Below, in pieces: positions 9,537-21,703 of a stretch of DNA of 64,000 nt. The DNA is from Periconia sp. R9002 (taxonomy: Eukaryota; Ascomycota; Dothideomycetes; Pleosporales; Periconiaceae). The position numbers and the translations under genes are program-made. Each line of letters starts with the position of its first letter. The first letter of the stretch is position 1. The notes under the pieces are model-generated. The model ran no database searches. It saw only the letters and a program-made list of their open reading frames with translations, and was not told where the DNA came from. Location: NCBI GenBank assembly GCA_023627715.1, contig JAMAHW010000077.1:145429-209428 (forward strand), given 5' to 3'.

Positions 9537-12034
9537 TCACTTTTTCCCCTTCTTTCCCTTCGTCGTTCTTGCCTTTTCTTTTCCTAGATCAAAATCTTTC
9601 GTCTCGCCTGATTTTTCAATCGTCTCGCATTCAAAAACCGGTTTATCTATCGCTTCCCTCGTATCCCTACCATGCTCCGAGGACCCTGCCAATACCTTCC
9701 GTTCCTTCTCTTCTGGCATATCAAATTCCTTGTTTGTGTATATCGAGGAGGAAAGTAGCAGGAAGGGCGGCGTAGTCTTCTGTAGTATTGGTAAATTTTC
9801 TATGCTTGTCCGAATATTAAGGTGTCAGTTTCAAGACGCAAATTGGGTGTAGTGAGAAGCATATACCTTGTGATTTCTTCAGGATGAATGATTTGCATAT
9901 CTCAGAGCCTTTTACCAAGACATCCAACTGGTGCATCAATTGCTCCCGCCTAGCACGGCTGTTTTCTGACTCTCCAGCAATGTTCGTTACAACGTCGCTC
10001 GGAAGAAACGCCATGTCCACTGGGGATACCAAGCTGTCGAGATTGGCAATTATGTCGGTCTCGATAGCTTCGACTGTGATATCATCAATGAAACGCTTAA
10101 GGGCAACCTAAGAACAGGATGAGTGAATTAATCGCTGATATTTTTTGAAATGGAACTCCTACCGTATAATATGCCTCCATGCAGTCCAAGGCGTCTGAGA
10201 ATGAACTCTAACGAACGTTAGATTGACTCTTTGTCACTAGCTTTTCTAGCAATTCCTGACAGTCACGGCTTTCATAATCATTAGGATACACGGGCGCATT
10301 TTGCTTCAAACTGACGCCAAAGAATTTTTCGATACAACCTGAAAGAGCGGCCTGGGTTCTGTTATCTTTGACCTTCTGAAGTGTATCTATAAAATCTTGG
10401 TTATAAGTGATGGGGTGTCCAACTTTGTGTTGCGCAAGGAGGCGCTGTGCTCTAGCCCGGGATTCGTTCGTCACTTTTTCAAATGCGGGTTCAATTACCA
10501 TTTGAAAGAGAGCGCTCTCGGTGGACGCGTCTGAAACATGAGAATTGAGGGCTCGGAGGAATTGTTTCACAGCACTGTTAACCTTCGTGACGTGATCTAG
10601 AGCAATTTCCTCCCATGGCTGCGATATTTCTAGAAAAAGATCAGAAACAATCATGGGATTGAAAGTTCCAGGAAGTTCACGACCGCGGGTACGCAACATT
10701 AGAGATTGGATCTGAACGATCATCTGCTCACGAGTGTAACACCGATCTTTTGCACTGCGCTTTTCACGGAAAGTGTCAGTTGCAGAGTCGGTTATAACAT
10801 AGCTGTGGCCCTTTCGAGCGATAACGTCGGAAAATTCTTGGTTGAGGTTCTGTACGATGGCTCGAATGCGCTTTTTGTAACCTTCATCTGTTTTGGCGTC
10901 ACCAAAGAAGGGGTCGTTGTAACTTCCATCAATGGCAGATTTGATAAGGGATTGACATTTCTGCGCTAAAGAAATGAGATATCGGCGTTGTTCATCGACG
11001 TCTGCTCGTGGTTCTCCTAGTTCATCAAGTTGAGTACGGCATGCGAGAGATTTGGAGTCAATTTCCTCTAGCAAACTAGGTAATTCACTTGCAATTTGAG
11101 TGAGAAGCAGCCTGCTCAACCGTTCTCTGAGATGTGAAATTCCAAGAATAGAGCTTGGGAGTGCTGTCCAAATCCCCCTTGAAAAGAATGACCTTTCATC
11201 TTCATCACGCTTGGATGCTGACCATGATCCGGTTTCTGAGTCCATATTCTTGAGAACATGCCACCCTAGGCGAAGTTCAACATCATGGTTTTGAGCGAGA
11301 GACACGTAAGTGGCTTCGCTTCCGGATCCTGGTATCAAAGTGTCAGGTTTTGTGATCACTCCCAACGAGCGAGTTCCGTCTTTGTCTGCAGCTCGGACAA
11401 GCTTCAACACAACCTGGTTTGCGTAATCATTCTTCGCAGAGACAACGGCAAGAATGATGCTCCTAGACTCCTCCATGTATGATTTCACGACGTCTTGCAC
11501 CAGCTCGATATCATTTGCCGATTGCTGTTTTGTCTCAGAATGGATAAGGCCAGGAAGATCGACAATAGTAAGGTGAGGTCGATCGGGACCGAAGACCTCA
11601 ATGCGTAAAAGATCTTTCGAAAAGGCTCGCCCGAAGCTTCCAATGGCCATTGCAGCTTTCGCTTTCTCGATCAAATCCAGCAATGCATCGAATCCGTCTA
11701 GTGTGTCACCAAATTTTCTCAGTGCATCGGCCTCGGCCCTGGTATGTGACTGATGGGGAACAATAGAGACAGTGACGCCAACATTTGGTGTTTTGCGGAG
11801 AATCAACTCAGTCGGGAATCGCGTGCACAAATTACTCTTCACTGGGAAAGAGATGCCCGAGATGGCTTCGAGAACTGAGCTCTTGCCCGATGATTGATCT
11901 CCACAAACAATAATTTGGGGTAGAGAGACATAATGGTCGATGCCTTGTGAACGAAGTCGATCTACAGCATTCAGTAGTTCGACTTGATCTTTCGAGCAGA
12001 GTCCATCTAGAACATCGTTGTGAAATGGCCCCAT
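9537..12034 (-). CDS. Dynamin-family GTPase with in-frame TAG before the GED
   Basis: The ATG at 12034 opens a G domain with GDQSSGKS (residues 45-52), DLPG (Asp159) and TKPD (228-231), followed by a long middle/stalk region; this is Mx/dynamin-like fungal architecture. Family members self-assemble and remodel membranes. The frame meets TAG at 10210-10208 after 608 residues. In the same frame it continues with SDALDCMEAYYT to a GTAGGA donor (exon end 10163), then exon 10107-9867 with VALKRFIDDI (typical GTPase effector domain), a 67-nt intron, and exon 9799-9537 with a charged C-terminus. Either the gene has a nonsense change removing the GED, or a 72-nt intron (10266-10195; GTGACT donor, CTAAC branch, CAG acceptor, frame-neutral) removes the stop. 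The family call is firm; the intactness is not. Confidence 0.75.
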
Positions 12035-13908
12035 GACGATCTTAGCAGGCGGAAACTGAAGGTACAAGAAGCACAAACTTAGATCTGATATACCAGAGTA
12101 TATTCAAAGTAACAACGCTGTCAGTCCTCAACCAGCAGCAGCGATTCCGAATTCAAAATTTTGAGGCTGTGTAACCCAATATCGTGGTGATTGGCGTGGT
12201 AAAGGGGAAAGGATGTGCTCAGAAGATGCAGGGGAACGTATTAAGATGGCGAGAGAGAGAGCCCTTTATGCACACGCTGGGTGTTTGCTTCACTCTGTTC
12301 TAGTATATTTGCTAGCAATCATTGAACCAGGGCAATCTGAGAATGTCAAAGAACTCTATCAAACATCAAACATCAAACATCACACATAAACCATGGCGCG
12401 TGGTTTTTCATTTGTTGTCATGCTTGTGCGATGATTTGAATTAGTTCTGGAAAGCGTACGTATTGGTCGATGAAAAATAAAAGTGCCAGTGCCAAAGATA
12501 ATTGAACCTCACTTTGTTAATTATCGAATGCCTAACGGCCGGGGCGCGACAGCCATTATCGTACGTGCTTGGTATCTGCTATCAAGCTTGAATCAATTGC
12601 CATTTCATGTACAATCTGCTATTACCGGTATAGATCATGATAGACAAAGAGGCCGCTCGCGGATAGTTGATGGAGTCATGTGAACAGTACTACAGTTATC
12701 AATTGATGCTTTCTCCTGCTGTCAAAAGTAGAGAAAAACAACAATCACTAAGCCTCAGTGTTTCTCTATAGCTTGCTATGATACGTTAGAATAGTAGTAA
12801 TTTTTACTGCGTGTTTTCCATTGGATTGCGGCTAGATACTTGCTAAAGAAAAGTCGCAACCCCCTTAGACGCTTTCGACATCCTAAAATAGGTACTGAGG
12901 CCCATGGACATGCTTTCTATCAAAGATCGCCGAAAATTTGAAAGATGTATCAAAAATTCTACACGGAGCTAAGCCAACAACGATATGCCCCACTTGCTGT
13001 GTAGCATCAGTAGATACGCGGATTTCTAGACATACCCCACCTGGCACCGATTGGAGCTCTTTATGTAGTGCAATATACGCATGAAAGGCGAAAAAAGTCC
13101 AAGAAAGAGAACGGAGCATACATACTACAGGAAGGGATCACGAGGAGAGGTCTACATGGAGGGGTGGATGTGAGGACGCAGACAATCTGGTACACAGCCT
13201 GGTAGCCTTGTTATTTTTGCCTTGCAAGGTTGACTGTGAAGCTGCAATGTGCAATCGCTGCAGATGTTTTTAAGTGTAGTGAACAATGGAACGCATTCCC
13301 ATACGCGTAATACCGAACCATTTAATGTGACGATTCCTACATATCAGTGGAAGAGCACAGCCACTTTCGTGGTGTCTCTTGGGACGACGTGCATGTACAG
13401 GTACAGAACACTCACGATTTAGCCGGGGCACAGCCGCACATCCCACCAGGAATCATCCAAATAAAACCAAGGAATAAAATACCCCGTTCAATATCTAAGC
13501 CTTTACCCTTGCCAATCGGAAAGCTTGCACTGCGCAAGCAACAAAAGCATCTCAGGGTCCTGCTTCATGGGGACGAAATCGGGATGATCACCGTTGTCCA
13601 CGCTCTCCGCCCCTCATGTTTTTCCCATAAGCGGCGGTTTGACAGGTCTGAGCCACCGTGAGATCGGCGCTCTGCTCCCAACGTCGCCACCAAAGGCAGC
13701 CTCATCAAAGAGATTGACTTGCAGATTTACTGATTCTTCCTTTATACACATGTATGCCGTACGAAGACAATCCATGATTCACCCGCTATATAAGTAACAG
13801 CACATGCCAACTTCATCCACTCACTTGCAAATTGATTATCCAACCGCATCTTGCAAAAGCTTCCTCTGGTCACTTGTTACTTCACATAAACCATTACATT
13901 TCTGCAAC
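12035..13908. other. Intergenic, nothing recognised
   Basis: Includes a short tandem repeat of atcaaac (about 12357-12380) near the dynamin promoter. Open frames here (for example minus 12883-13119) lack motifs. The last ~150 bp is the promoter and 5' leader of the secreted-protein gene starting at 13909. Confidence 0.45.
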
Positions 13909-14557
13909 ATGAAGTCGATACTAGTGATCCCAGTTCTGAGTGCCTCCCTTATTTCGCTCCTAGTCACGGTAGGTCTAACACGCTTCCCAGCGATACGACC
14001 AGCAATTCTAATAAACATAGGCATCCATCGTCCCATCTTCTATGAAAGCATCGCGCTACCCCACTGTTGAAGATGCAGACGTTAAGATCGGCGCCGTTAT
14101 GCTGAATCTCCGTGCGCCAATAGCATCCCCTGGGGGAGGCCGCCCAGGCGGTGGCAGTGGAACAACCTCTGGAGGTGCTGGCAACGGCGGGAGGAAAACG
14201 GACGGCAAAAACAAAACAGACAAGAAGAAACACAAAGAATCAGATGATAATGACAAGGAACAAGAGTCTCAGCATGAAGGGAGTGAGAATAAATCTCACG
14301 AAGTCGAAAGCGAAAATCATGCAGAGAACGAGTCAGGGAAGAAAGAAGGCCTAGATAAGCCTTTTCAAGAGCTCAGCCCACTCGATTGTCAAGAAGAACC
14401 CAAACGCAAAACAGGAAAACAACCAAATGGCCGTGCGACCGCCATAGTGTGTGCTTCCAAAACTCGTTTTCCGACTGCGACTCGCCATCCGCGCGACGCG
14501 CCCGCAACAACTTTGTTGACTGTGGCTGCTGTTCCAACTCATGCGCCGGTGGAGTGA
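13909..14557 (+). CDS. Secreted Lys/Glu-rich hypothetical protein
   Basis: Two exons, 13909-13968 and 14021-14557, giving 198 residues. The 52-nt intron starts GTAGGT and ends CATAG. Exon 1 is almost exactly a signal peptide (MKSILVIPVLSASLISLLVT), a common arrangement in fungal secreted proteins. The mature part has a Gly-rich linker (SPGGGRPGGGSG), then a highly charged low-complexity region rich in Lys, Glu, Ser and His (residues ~75-140), then a short tail with few Cys. I recognise no domain. In another frame over the 3' end (14386-14655) lies a Cys-rich stretch with a hydrophobic tail, so the true C-terminus could use that frame through an unseen intron; I found no good donor. It could be an effector-like or cell-wall protein. 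Confidence 0.55.
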
Positions 14558-14974
14558 AGGACAGCTTTACAGAACGAGTTGCCGGGTCTGTCAGACTTTT
14601 CCTTGCTGCAATGCCGCTGTTGACATTAATTGGGATATGCATTCGTGGATCGTGACGTCAAAATCTCATAGGCTGCACGTTGGGCTAGTTTGTTCCCTTT
14701 TCTCCTATTTCAAACCTGATTTCGAACCTTTCTTGTTCCGCGTTCCTTGCTTTGCATATAGATGATAGATACCCCCAATTTTGTGCCAATTCGATTACAT
14801 GACAAGATTCTCCAGTACATCATCATTCATTGATGAATCCACACACACTCCAACGAAGGTCCAAGAAAAGAGATCAAAGTGGTGGTACTATATTTGGTTT
14901 TGCTAGACGCTGTACACATTGCGAAATACGGACTTGAAATAAATCTTTATCGCATAATAACACGCTTGGTGTCT
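14558..14974. other. Convergent intergenic region
   Basis: Space between two convergent genes. It contains the alternative Cys-rich frame mentioned for the upstream gene (to 14655); otherwise nothing is recognised. Confidence 0.5.
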
Positions 14975-15991
14975 TCAATCTTTACTCGTTTGAACCTGTA
15001 GAATGCGCAACCCCACCTGCTCAAATTCTTTGCGAAATTGCAACTTCCTAAGCCACCGCTCAGGAAGCGCCTCTACGCCATCTCTCGCACCAAGCAAGCC
15101 CCCCGCAATAGCTCCATTTGTATCAGCGTCCCCTCCAATACGCACCACATCAACAAGTACTTCCTCGAAAGAGCGCGCATCCAACACTGCAGCAATTGAA
15201 AGCCTGAGACTACTAAGCACGAAACCAGAAGGGTTTATTTTGGTTTCACCGCGAGGACCTTGGGATGCGATTTTCGCTAAATTAAGCGCCTGACCCTCTT
15301 TGATCGCGACTGCGACCTCTGGATAGTTCAAGTTCTCTGTCAGAGTCTGGCCGATTTGCACGGCTTCTTGCGCCGTCTTTCCCTTTACCAGCGCAGCAAC
15401 AATTTCGTTGTATGCGGCGCACGCGACTGTGCATCGGGGATCATTATGGGTGAAGGCACTAATGGCTATCGATTCCGCCTCTCGCCTTTCTTCGGACGCA
15501 AATAGTCCAGTAGGAATACATCGCATCAAGCTGCCATTTCCCGCGCTCCCGCTCCCCGCACCGGATTTCGATGGATCTCGCGAGATCTTGTATTTTCTCA
15601 GGCCATCTCTCGTAGAGTTGCCCACGTCAACGGGACGCGAACCTTTTGTGCGGCCAGGCCAGTCTCCTTCATTCCACTTGAGCGCGTATTCTGCTGCGGC
15701 TTTGGCAATATCAAATTCGTCCACGGACTGCCCATTTCTAGCTGCCTTGCTCTCTTCGTAGTCTCGGTAGGCGAGAAGGACTGCACGCGTGAGATCTGTG
15801 TCGTCTGTTGCGTGGCCGGCTGGCCATTTGAAAGGACCACCCCCTACTATCTCTCGCAAGCCTCGAGGGTATTCTCTGATGATGCTGGACCAGGGTTTGA
15901 ACTCAACGGTCGCGCCGAGTGAATCGCCACAGTGTACACCCAGAAGAGCTCCAAGCGTTCTTGAAGTGCGCGGATCTTGATATGAAGACAT
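14975..15991 (-). CDS. ADP-ribosylglycohydrolase family protein
   Basis: Single exon, 338 residues from the ATG at 15991. The family binds two Mg ions and hydrolyses ADP-ribose linked to proteins or small molecules (DraG/ARH type). Both metal-binding signatures are visible: TDDTD at residues 62-66 and GGDADTNGAIAGGLLGARDG at residues 286-305. An N-terminal GALLGVHCGDSLGATVEF (residues ~14-31) is also typical. The length matches the single-domain family and nothing is missing, so it is probably active. No signal peptide or membrane segment is seen. Whether it reverses protein ADP-ribosylation or acts on free ADP-ribosyl compounds cannot be told. Confidence 0.9.
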   Translation of the reverse strand: MSSYQDPRTSRTLGALLGVHCGDSLGATVEFKPWSSIIREYPRGLREIVGGGPFKWPAGHATDDTDLTRAVLLAYRDYEESKAARNGQSVDEFDIAKAAAEYALKWNEGDWPGRTKGSRPVDVGNSTRDGLRKYKISRDPSKSGAGSGSAGNGSLMRCIPTGLFASEERREAESIAISAFTHNDPRCTVACAAYNEIVAALVKGKTAQEAVQIGQTLTENLNYPEVAVAIKEGQALNLAKIASQGPRGETKINPSGFVLSSLRLSIAAVLDARSFEEVLVDVVRIGGDADTNGAIAGGLLGARDGVEALPERWLRKLQFRKEFEQVGLRILQVQTSKD

Positions 15992-16501
15992 CTTCAATAG
16001 AAGTCATTAGAGGATATAGAGAGATTCACACATCGCGATGTAGAGGTGAACTCATTCATAGGACGCTACACCGCCACAATGATAATTGGCTGCCTAATGC
16101 TAGCGCATTCATCTAAACCTGAGTAATCATTGATACAGGCTCATTCTAGGCCAACCCACATGTTCACGTGAATCACAATCATTCGGGCCTATTCGACAGG
16201 TACAATTGAGAAATACTTACAATCTGCTTCGGGCGGCGCCGAATTCGTTCCTTTGAGGGTGATTTATTGCTCCACCACCCGACGGATGTTGGATCGTAAG
16301 TATGATGATATAATACTATTTCGGGAAGTCATTCTCTGGCTGTTGTTATTGTACATGGATATTTAAACGACGAGGATGAAAATTAATAGATGATAGAAGG
16401 CTGAACGCGACGATGTATCGTTCCCGAACTAGAATTATTACTTCAAATAAAAATGCCTGTACTCGCTCTCATCAATCGTTGAGCGTAACCCTATTATGAC
16501 C
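15992..16501. other. Intergenic, nothing recognised
   Basis: Holds the promoter of the minus-strand glycohydrolase gene and the 3' flank of the minus-strand rhodopsin-domain gene. No further structure is seen. Confidence 0.5.
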
Positions 16502-17685
16502 CTAAACTTTGGCCGTCATCTCTTCCCGTGATGAAGCTATCGAGGCTAACTCTTCATGACCATCTCGTCGAAATTCCTTTTGCCCATACGGTCCCAGCGC
16601 AAAAGCAATGTTGCCGTGCGAGCTCTTGTTTCGCGTATGCGTCGAATTATCTGCGTATGTGTTGGACGACGGCAGCGTCCCGAAGAGGCGCGGCAAGTAG
16701 TGTTTGAGGAGCGGACGAAGAGCTGGGGCGCATGCGGTTGCAATAGCGAGGTTCGGTTCGACAATCGAGTAGGTGATTTTGATGTCGTAGAAGGGATCGC
16801 CGGAGGGGAAGTAGAAAAGTTTGACTAGCGACTCGATGCGCGCAATGCTCACTGCCGTGACGCTGGAGTATGGATTAGTCGAGGTGATGAGTCGGGCACG
16901 TATGCGAGGGACTTACACAGCGCCCGAAGCAAAGCAGCACAAAACAGCAATCTTTGTCCCACGACCGACTTTAAGGCCGAGGAAAACATAGAATGGGAGT
17001 GCAAGAACCAGAAGGTCAGTCAGGACCGTAACACTCGAAATGGTAACATGGAAGGACGGATCGATACACTTTGCGGTGGGTCTTAGGCTGGGGTCCCAGT
17101 TCGCTGCGATTGGAAGGCATTGGAGAAGAACGCCAAAGAAGACAGCAATTGCTTGGAGTGCGGTAAGTGCGATAACACTATACACCATCCACGGAACACC
17201 TTTACGCCTTCGTCCGATATGGAGGATGAAAACTAGGACTGAGCATTTGACGAAGGCCAAAATCGGATTGTAGAAGATTTGCGCAATGTAGAAGTAGTAA
17301 AGACCTCGTGAAGGATTGTAGCTAGCTGGCACGTCTTCCTGTTTCCAACCGAAATAGCCCAACTTCATGTCTAAGTGATAATTAGGCGGCGCGTGGGTTT
17401 AAAACGAAGAGAGTACTCACACCAGAAGAAGAATGGAGTCATTAAGACGGAGCATAACGCGGCAGGAATCATGAGCCAGTCATCTAGGCTTCGTTAGAGG
17501 AGGACTGGTGACAGAGTCTGTATCATACCTAATGCCCAGCATCGAGTAACTCGCAGTCGAGACCACATTCGCGCAATAAAAGTTAACCACGCCAACAAAG
17601 GGAAAAATAAGGTAATGAAAAGGGCAAGGCGCTGCCGGGGTGGAGTAGGTATGTCGGAAACATTTGGCATATCTTGGTTACTCAT
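16502..17685 (-). CDS. Rhodopsin-domain (SAT4-type) integral membrane protein
   Basis: Four exons on the minus strand, 17685-17529, 17483-17421, 17370-16917 and 16862-16502, give 344 residues. Introns of 45, 50 and 54 nt have GTATGA, GTGAGT and GTAAGT donors. The first helix is LALFITLFFPLLAWLTFIAR. It is followed by DDWLMIPA (the family's D-D-W start of helix two), then helices around YYFYIAQIFYNPILAFVK, VIALTALQAIAVFFGVLLQ, VTVLTDLLVLALPFYVFLGL and the region after the last intron. A Cys pair (LQCLPIAANWDP and AKCIDPSF) matches the conserved extracellular loop. Fungal members are numerous and mostly uncharacterised plasma-membrane proteins. The fold call is firm, the role unknown. Confidence 0.85.
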
Positions 17686-19222
17686 AATGGAGAATTTGTA
17701 TGTCTCCAGGTAAGTGAGAATAATTTTAAACAAAAGGATGCCAGATCATAGAAGGAGACACCAAGCAGTGGGCGTTGCACCACCTCAGTGGAAAAAAAAG
17801 AATCAGGCGCACACGTTCTGCTTATGATGCGGTTTTGCTCGTTGTGTGACAAATGGTCTTATTGCACATAATGGAAACACGGGTGGCGGCGCAAAGGGGT
17901 CGCTGTCCACATGGAGTCCATATACTTAAAAGATCATCTTAAGTCAAGCTTAATTAAGTGTGACCGAAGTTCTGAAGCGTTAGAACGTGATAAGCAGACA
18001 GAGTGACCAGGGTTCATTACTCGTCTCTATCTTCACGCCTAGCATCATGGTAGAAAACCCCACGTGCACGGTGCTACTGCCGTACAAGTTTGCCCATGAG
18101 GAACACGCCATTGAAGACCCCTAGACTAAGGCTAGCCAGGCATAAATGTTGTCCAATGTTTTGAAATTAGTGGAGATAGAAACCCTCGCGTAAGAAGCTA
18201 GTGTATTCCTACAGGCAGGTACATATTTATTTATTTTTTGCTGTGATGTTTCTTTTGACCGAGGCTCTTCGTTATTGCATTAAGAGCTCATCTTTCAGTT
18301 CGAGCTGGACCGACATTACCATTTCCCCGTTTTAAGGCCGAAATGCGTGCGGGTGGTGGATGGCGTTTGCATCTAACGGACCCTAGCTCTTAGTAGACAA
18401 GGAAACAAACTACTGCAATAAGCGAAGCGCACATCACCAACCGTTGTTTCAATATTTCGTGACTCAGGAAAGTGAAAATCAGTGACAGACTGACAGCACT
18501 AACAAGAGAGGCCTTGAGATTAACGGTTCGGACTAACAACGGATGTGAGTAGACAACAAAGCTCGCCATAAGAGATAAACTCCCGGTATATCAGTCGATC
18601 ATCGAGCGACTCGTTCCGGTAGATCTTGTCGTCTGCTACGGCAGAACCTGAGGTTTGTTTACCACTGAGCGAGTACACTCGGCTGGGCCTGTGCGTGATA
18701 TACGTTCACATTCAAGGTTGATGTGACTGGGCATTAGGTAGCGAACCGTTGCTGACGCAATTGCCGATCCGTCTAAGGTAGCGGAGACCTTGTCTAATTT
18801 GATACAAGTGCGCATATAAGACTCGGGGTTGGAACAAAGATACGGAATCGACCCAATTTCAAACGTGCGTCTAGGCACACGTGGGCGTACGTTAAATAAA
18901 CTTTGCGCTAATGCAGGTACGGCAGAACGGCCATAAGTGGATATGCAATGAATCGTGGTTTATCACCCTATGTACTTCCTGTTTGCAGCGCCTGATATTG
19001 ATTGGGTTCGTCCGACATGCAGTTGATTATGGCTAAGGCTCACATGACAGCCTAGGAACTATTGGAGATTGTTTGATAAAAAGGTAAAGATAGACCAGCC
19101 GGCCTTACGTTGTGAAAGGTTGCCGCATCTCTTTCAGCACATCTCACTCGTTGATGTAGCATATCATTCTCTGTAGCTATTCAGATCAGTCATTCGTTTC
19201 CTTTCCCCACTTTCTTTAAACG
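17686..19222. other. Intergenic, nothing recognised
   Basis: A 1.5 kb divergent region between the rhodopsin-domain gene and the secreted FAD oxidase. Open frames are short and without motifs. The promoters of both genes must lie here. Confidence 0.5.
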
Positions 19223-21294
19223 ATGTGCAACGGAAATGCATTCTTTTTCTTCACTTCTATCGCTTTGCTCGGTCGCGCAGTTGCTCAGACAATTGAAATA
19301 GGTGGAAATGTCATCGGTAAGTCTTATTCCCAAATTTTTGAAAAATTCTCCACATCATGACAACTGAACTGACAATTTCAGCTGCCAGTATCAGTAATGT
19401 CTCTCCGGCTCGAGAATTGATCTCGGGTGCGGTGGGGCCAGCACAATACCAACTCACTCAAGCAGTCCTTGATAGCCTGAAGTCAGTGAAGCTTAGCAAC
19501 TCATCTATTTTCGACTTTGGACCCTCCGGGAAGGGCTATTCGAGTGGAATGTGCAAACCTGCGCCAGGAGATCCAGACTGGCCAACGGAGGATACTTGGA
19601 ACGCGCTCAATTTGCTTACTGGGGGAGCACTTATCTCTACAGTTCCTATCGGTGCTGCTTGTTTTCAAGGCGAGCACTACAATGGTGCGAGGTGCACCGA
19701 GATTCTCAAACGATGGTCTGATCCCCATCTTCATGCCGAGGATCCTACCTCAGTCATGAACCCATTGTACCAGGGCGCTACATGCATGCCTCAGAATGCG
19801 GCTACGGGTGGAACATGCGAGATAGGCGGTTATGCGTCGTACTCGGTCAATGTCAGCACGGTTTCTCAAGTGCAGCTTGCAGTCAACTTTGCGCGCAATA
19901 CTGGAGTGAGGCTGATTGTGCACAACACGGGACATGACTACCACGGCAAATCTACTGGTGCCAATGCTCTCTCTATTTGGATTCGCAATTTGAGAAGTAT
20001 CGAGTTCATCGAGCAATACAGCTCGTCAGCTTCTTCGTGGACTGGTTCTGCTTTCAAGTTGGGCGCAGGTGTGCAGGTATGGGAACTGCTTGCGGCTGCG
20101 CATGACAAGGGTGTTAGCGTGCTTACTGGGGAATGCCCGGTATGTATCTTCATTTCAGAGGATGGAAGAGCAGAGCTAACATAATTATATCAGACAGTCG
20201 GTGTCGCTGGTGGTTATATAGCGGGCGGTGGCATGGGACCGCTGTCGTCCAAATATGGCTTGGCTGTTGACCATGTACTGAGCCTGGACGTTGTGACACC
20301 AGACGGAAAGTTCGTCACCGCCGATCAGAAAAACAATCCTGACTTATTCTGGGCACTCCGTGGTGGAGGTGGAGGCACATTCGGGGTCGTGACTTCGGTC
20401 ACTGTTCGAACGCTGCCTAAGATGACGATTGCAGGGCTTACACTTTCTATCACAATCGGCCCCAACGGCAACGTGACTGAAGATCTTTTCTGGGAGGCTA
20501 TCACCGCATGGTGGCGCCGCTTTCCAGACTACGTCAGCCAGGGCAGTTATGCGTACTCTATTATTCTCCCAACTCCGGACGGTGGTCTGTCTTGGGGTTT
20601 AACGCCATGGATGGTTCCCGATATGTCACTTGACCAGTTCAAAGCGATGACAGCTGATCTGCGCTCAGAGTGGGAGCGCATTGGATTTAACATTAACCTC
20701 AGTTTCTTCGAGACTGACAACTTCTACGATGCGTGGACCACACATTTCCCCGATGACACGGTCGGTGTACCGAACCTACGTACCGCGTCACGTCTTATCC
20801 CGGCTGAAAATTGGGTCAATCCATCTCTGTTGGATGACACAGTTTCGTTTATTCAACGCGCGGTTCGCAATGGGTCATCACTCATCGGCTACAACATTCG
20901 AGCTGCGCCAGTAGCGGATGCGCCTCCCAGTGCCACCGTTCCAGTTTGGCGTGATACAACAATGTTTGCAATTGTGGGTACGATGTGGGACGCAACATTG
21001 GCCAGCACCCAAGTTGACACTATTAATGAACGCATCACGAAAGATTGGACTGCTTCACTGCGCAGTCTGACCCCTGGCGGCGGTACCTATAGTAATGAGG
21101 CCGACGTGATGGATCCGGACTTCCAGGAAGCATTCTACGGATACGATAACTACCAGCGCTTGACGACCATTAAGCAAGCTGTTGATCCTTGGGGTCTTCT
21201 CTATGCGCCCACTGGAGTGGGAAGTGAGAATTGGAATGTAACTGGTCAACAAGGGTATGTGCTGAAACAAACTGGGAGGCTTTGTCGAAAGTAA
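19223..21294 (+). CDS. Secreted FAD-linked oxidase (BBE/VAO type)
   Basis: Three exons, 19223-19316, 19382-20139 and 20194-21294, give 650 residues. Introns are 65 and 54 nt with GTAAGT and GTATGT donors. Exon 1 encodes a signal peptide (FFFFTSIALLGRAVAQ). The FAD-binding PCMH domain carries HNTGHDYHGKSTG with His216 in the position that binds the flavin 8-alpha carbon. Cys283 in GECPTVG is in the position of the second, 6-S-cysteinyl link, so bicovalent FAD is likely. The C-terminal BBE motif reads DPDFQEAFYGYDNYQRL and later YAPTGVGSENW. Such oxidases act on alcohols, sugars or alkaloid-like substrates in the secretory route or outside the cell; the substrate is unknown. No clear biosynthetic partners flank it. 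Confidence 0.9.
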
Positions 21295-21703
21295 TTTTAG
21301 CGTGTTTGAATAATATACAGTGCAAATTAGTGGAGTGTTTGTCTAGCATTTTACAGAGCTTTTGAGGATCAATTGTTAAAAATGAGGTTGTGATTTTATG
21401 ATATATCCCCGTAAAGCCCTAGCCTAAGCGTGCCCTTACACAGACCCCTCTTATGTCGATATCGTGAGTGACTCAACTGCTTACGCGAAGAAATTCCTGG
21501 TGCCTGTATCCGCATATTCAGAATGCGTCTATCGCTGCCTTCCTGCGCTGATGACAGCTTTCTGGAACGCATCCGACCATTTCGCGTTCACGATAGTGCT
21601 TTTTGAAATGATCGAACTTCTCCAGATTGGGTGGCGAGACAGAAGTAGTCAGCTGGGAGTCGAATCAAAAATGAAGAGGACATGATATACGGAGTGTATA
21701 CAT
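21295..21703. other. Intergenic, nothing recognised
   Basis: 3' flank of the FAD oxidase. A 73-codon frame (21464-21685) has no recognisable motif. Confidence 0.5.

Noticed and set aside
10208..10237. A 30-nt intron GTGACA..TTAG removing the stop in the dynamin-like gene
   Set aside because: In frame but well below the usual minimum intron length; the 72-nt alternative is the only reasonable splice rescue.
12357..12380. Three tandem atcaaac units
   Set aside because: Too short and imperfectly bounded to be called more than a chance microrepeat; no CRISPR-type spacing exists anywhere in the window.
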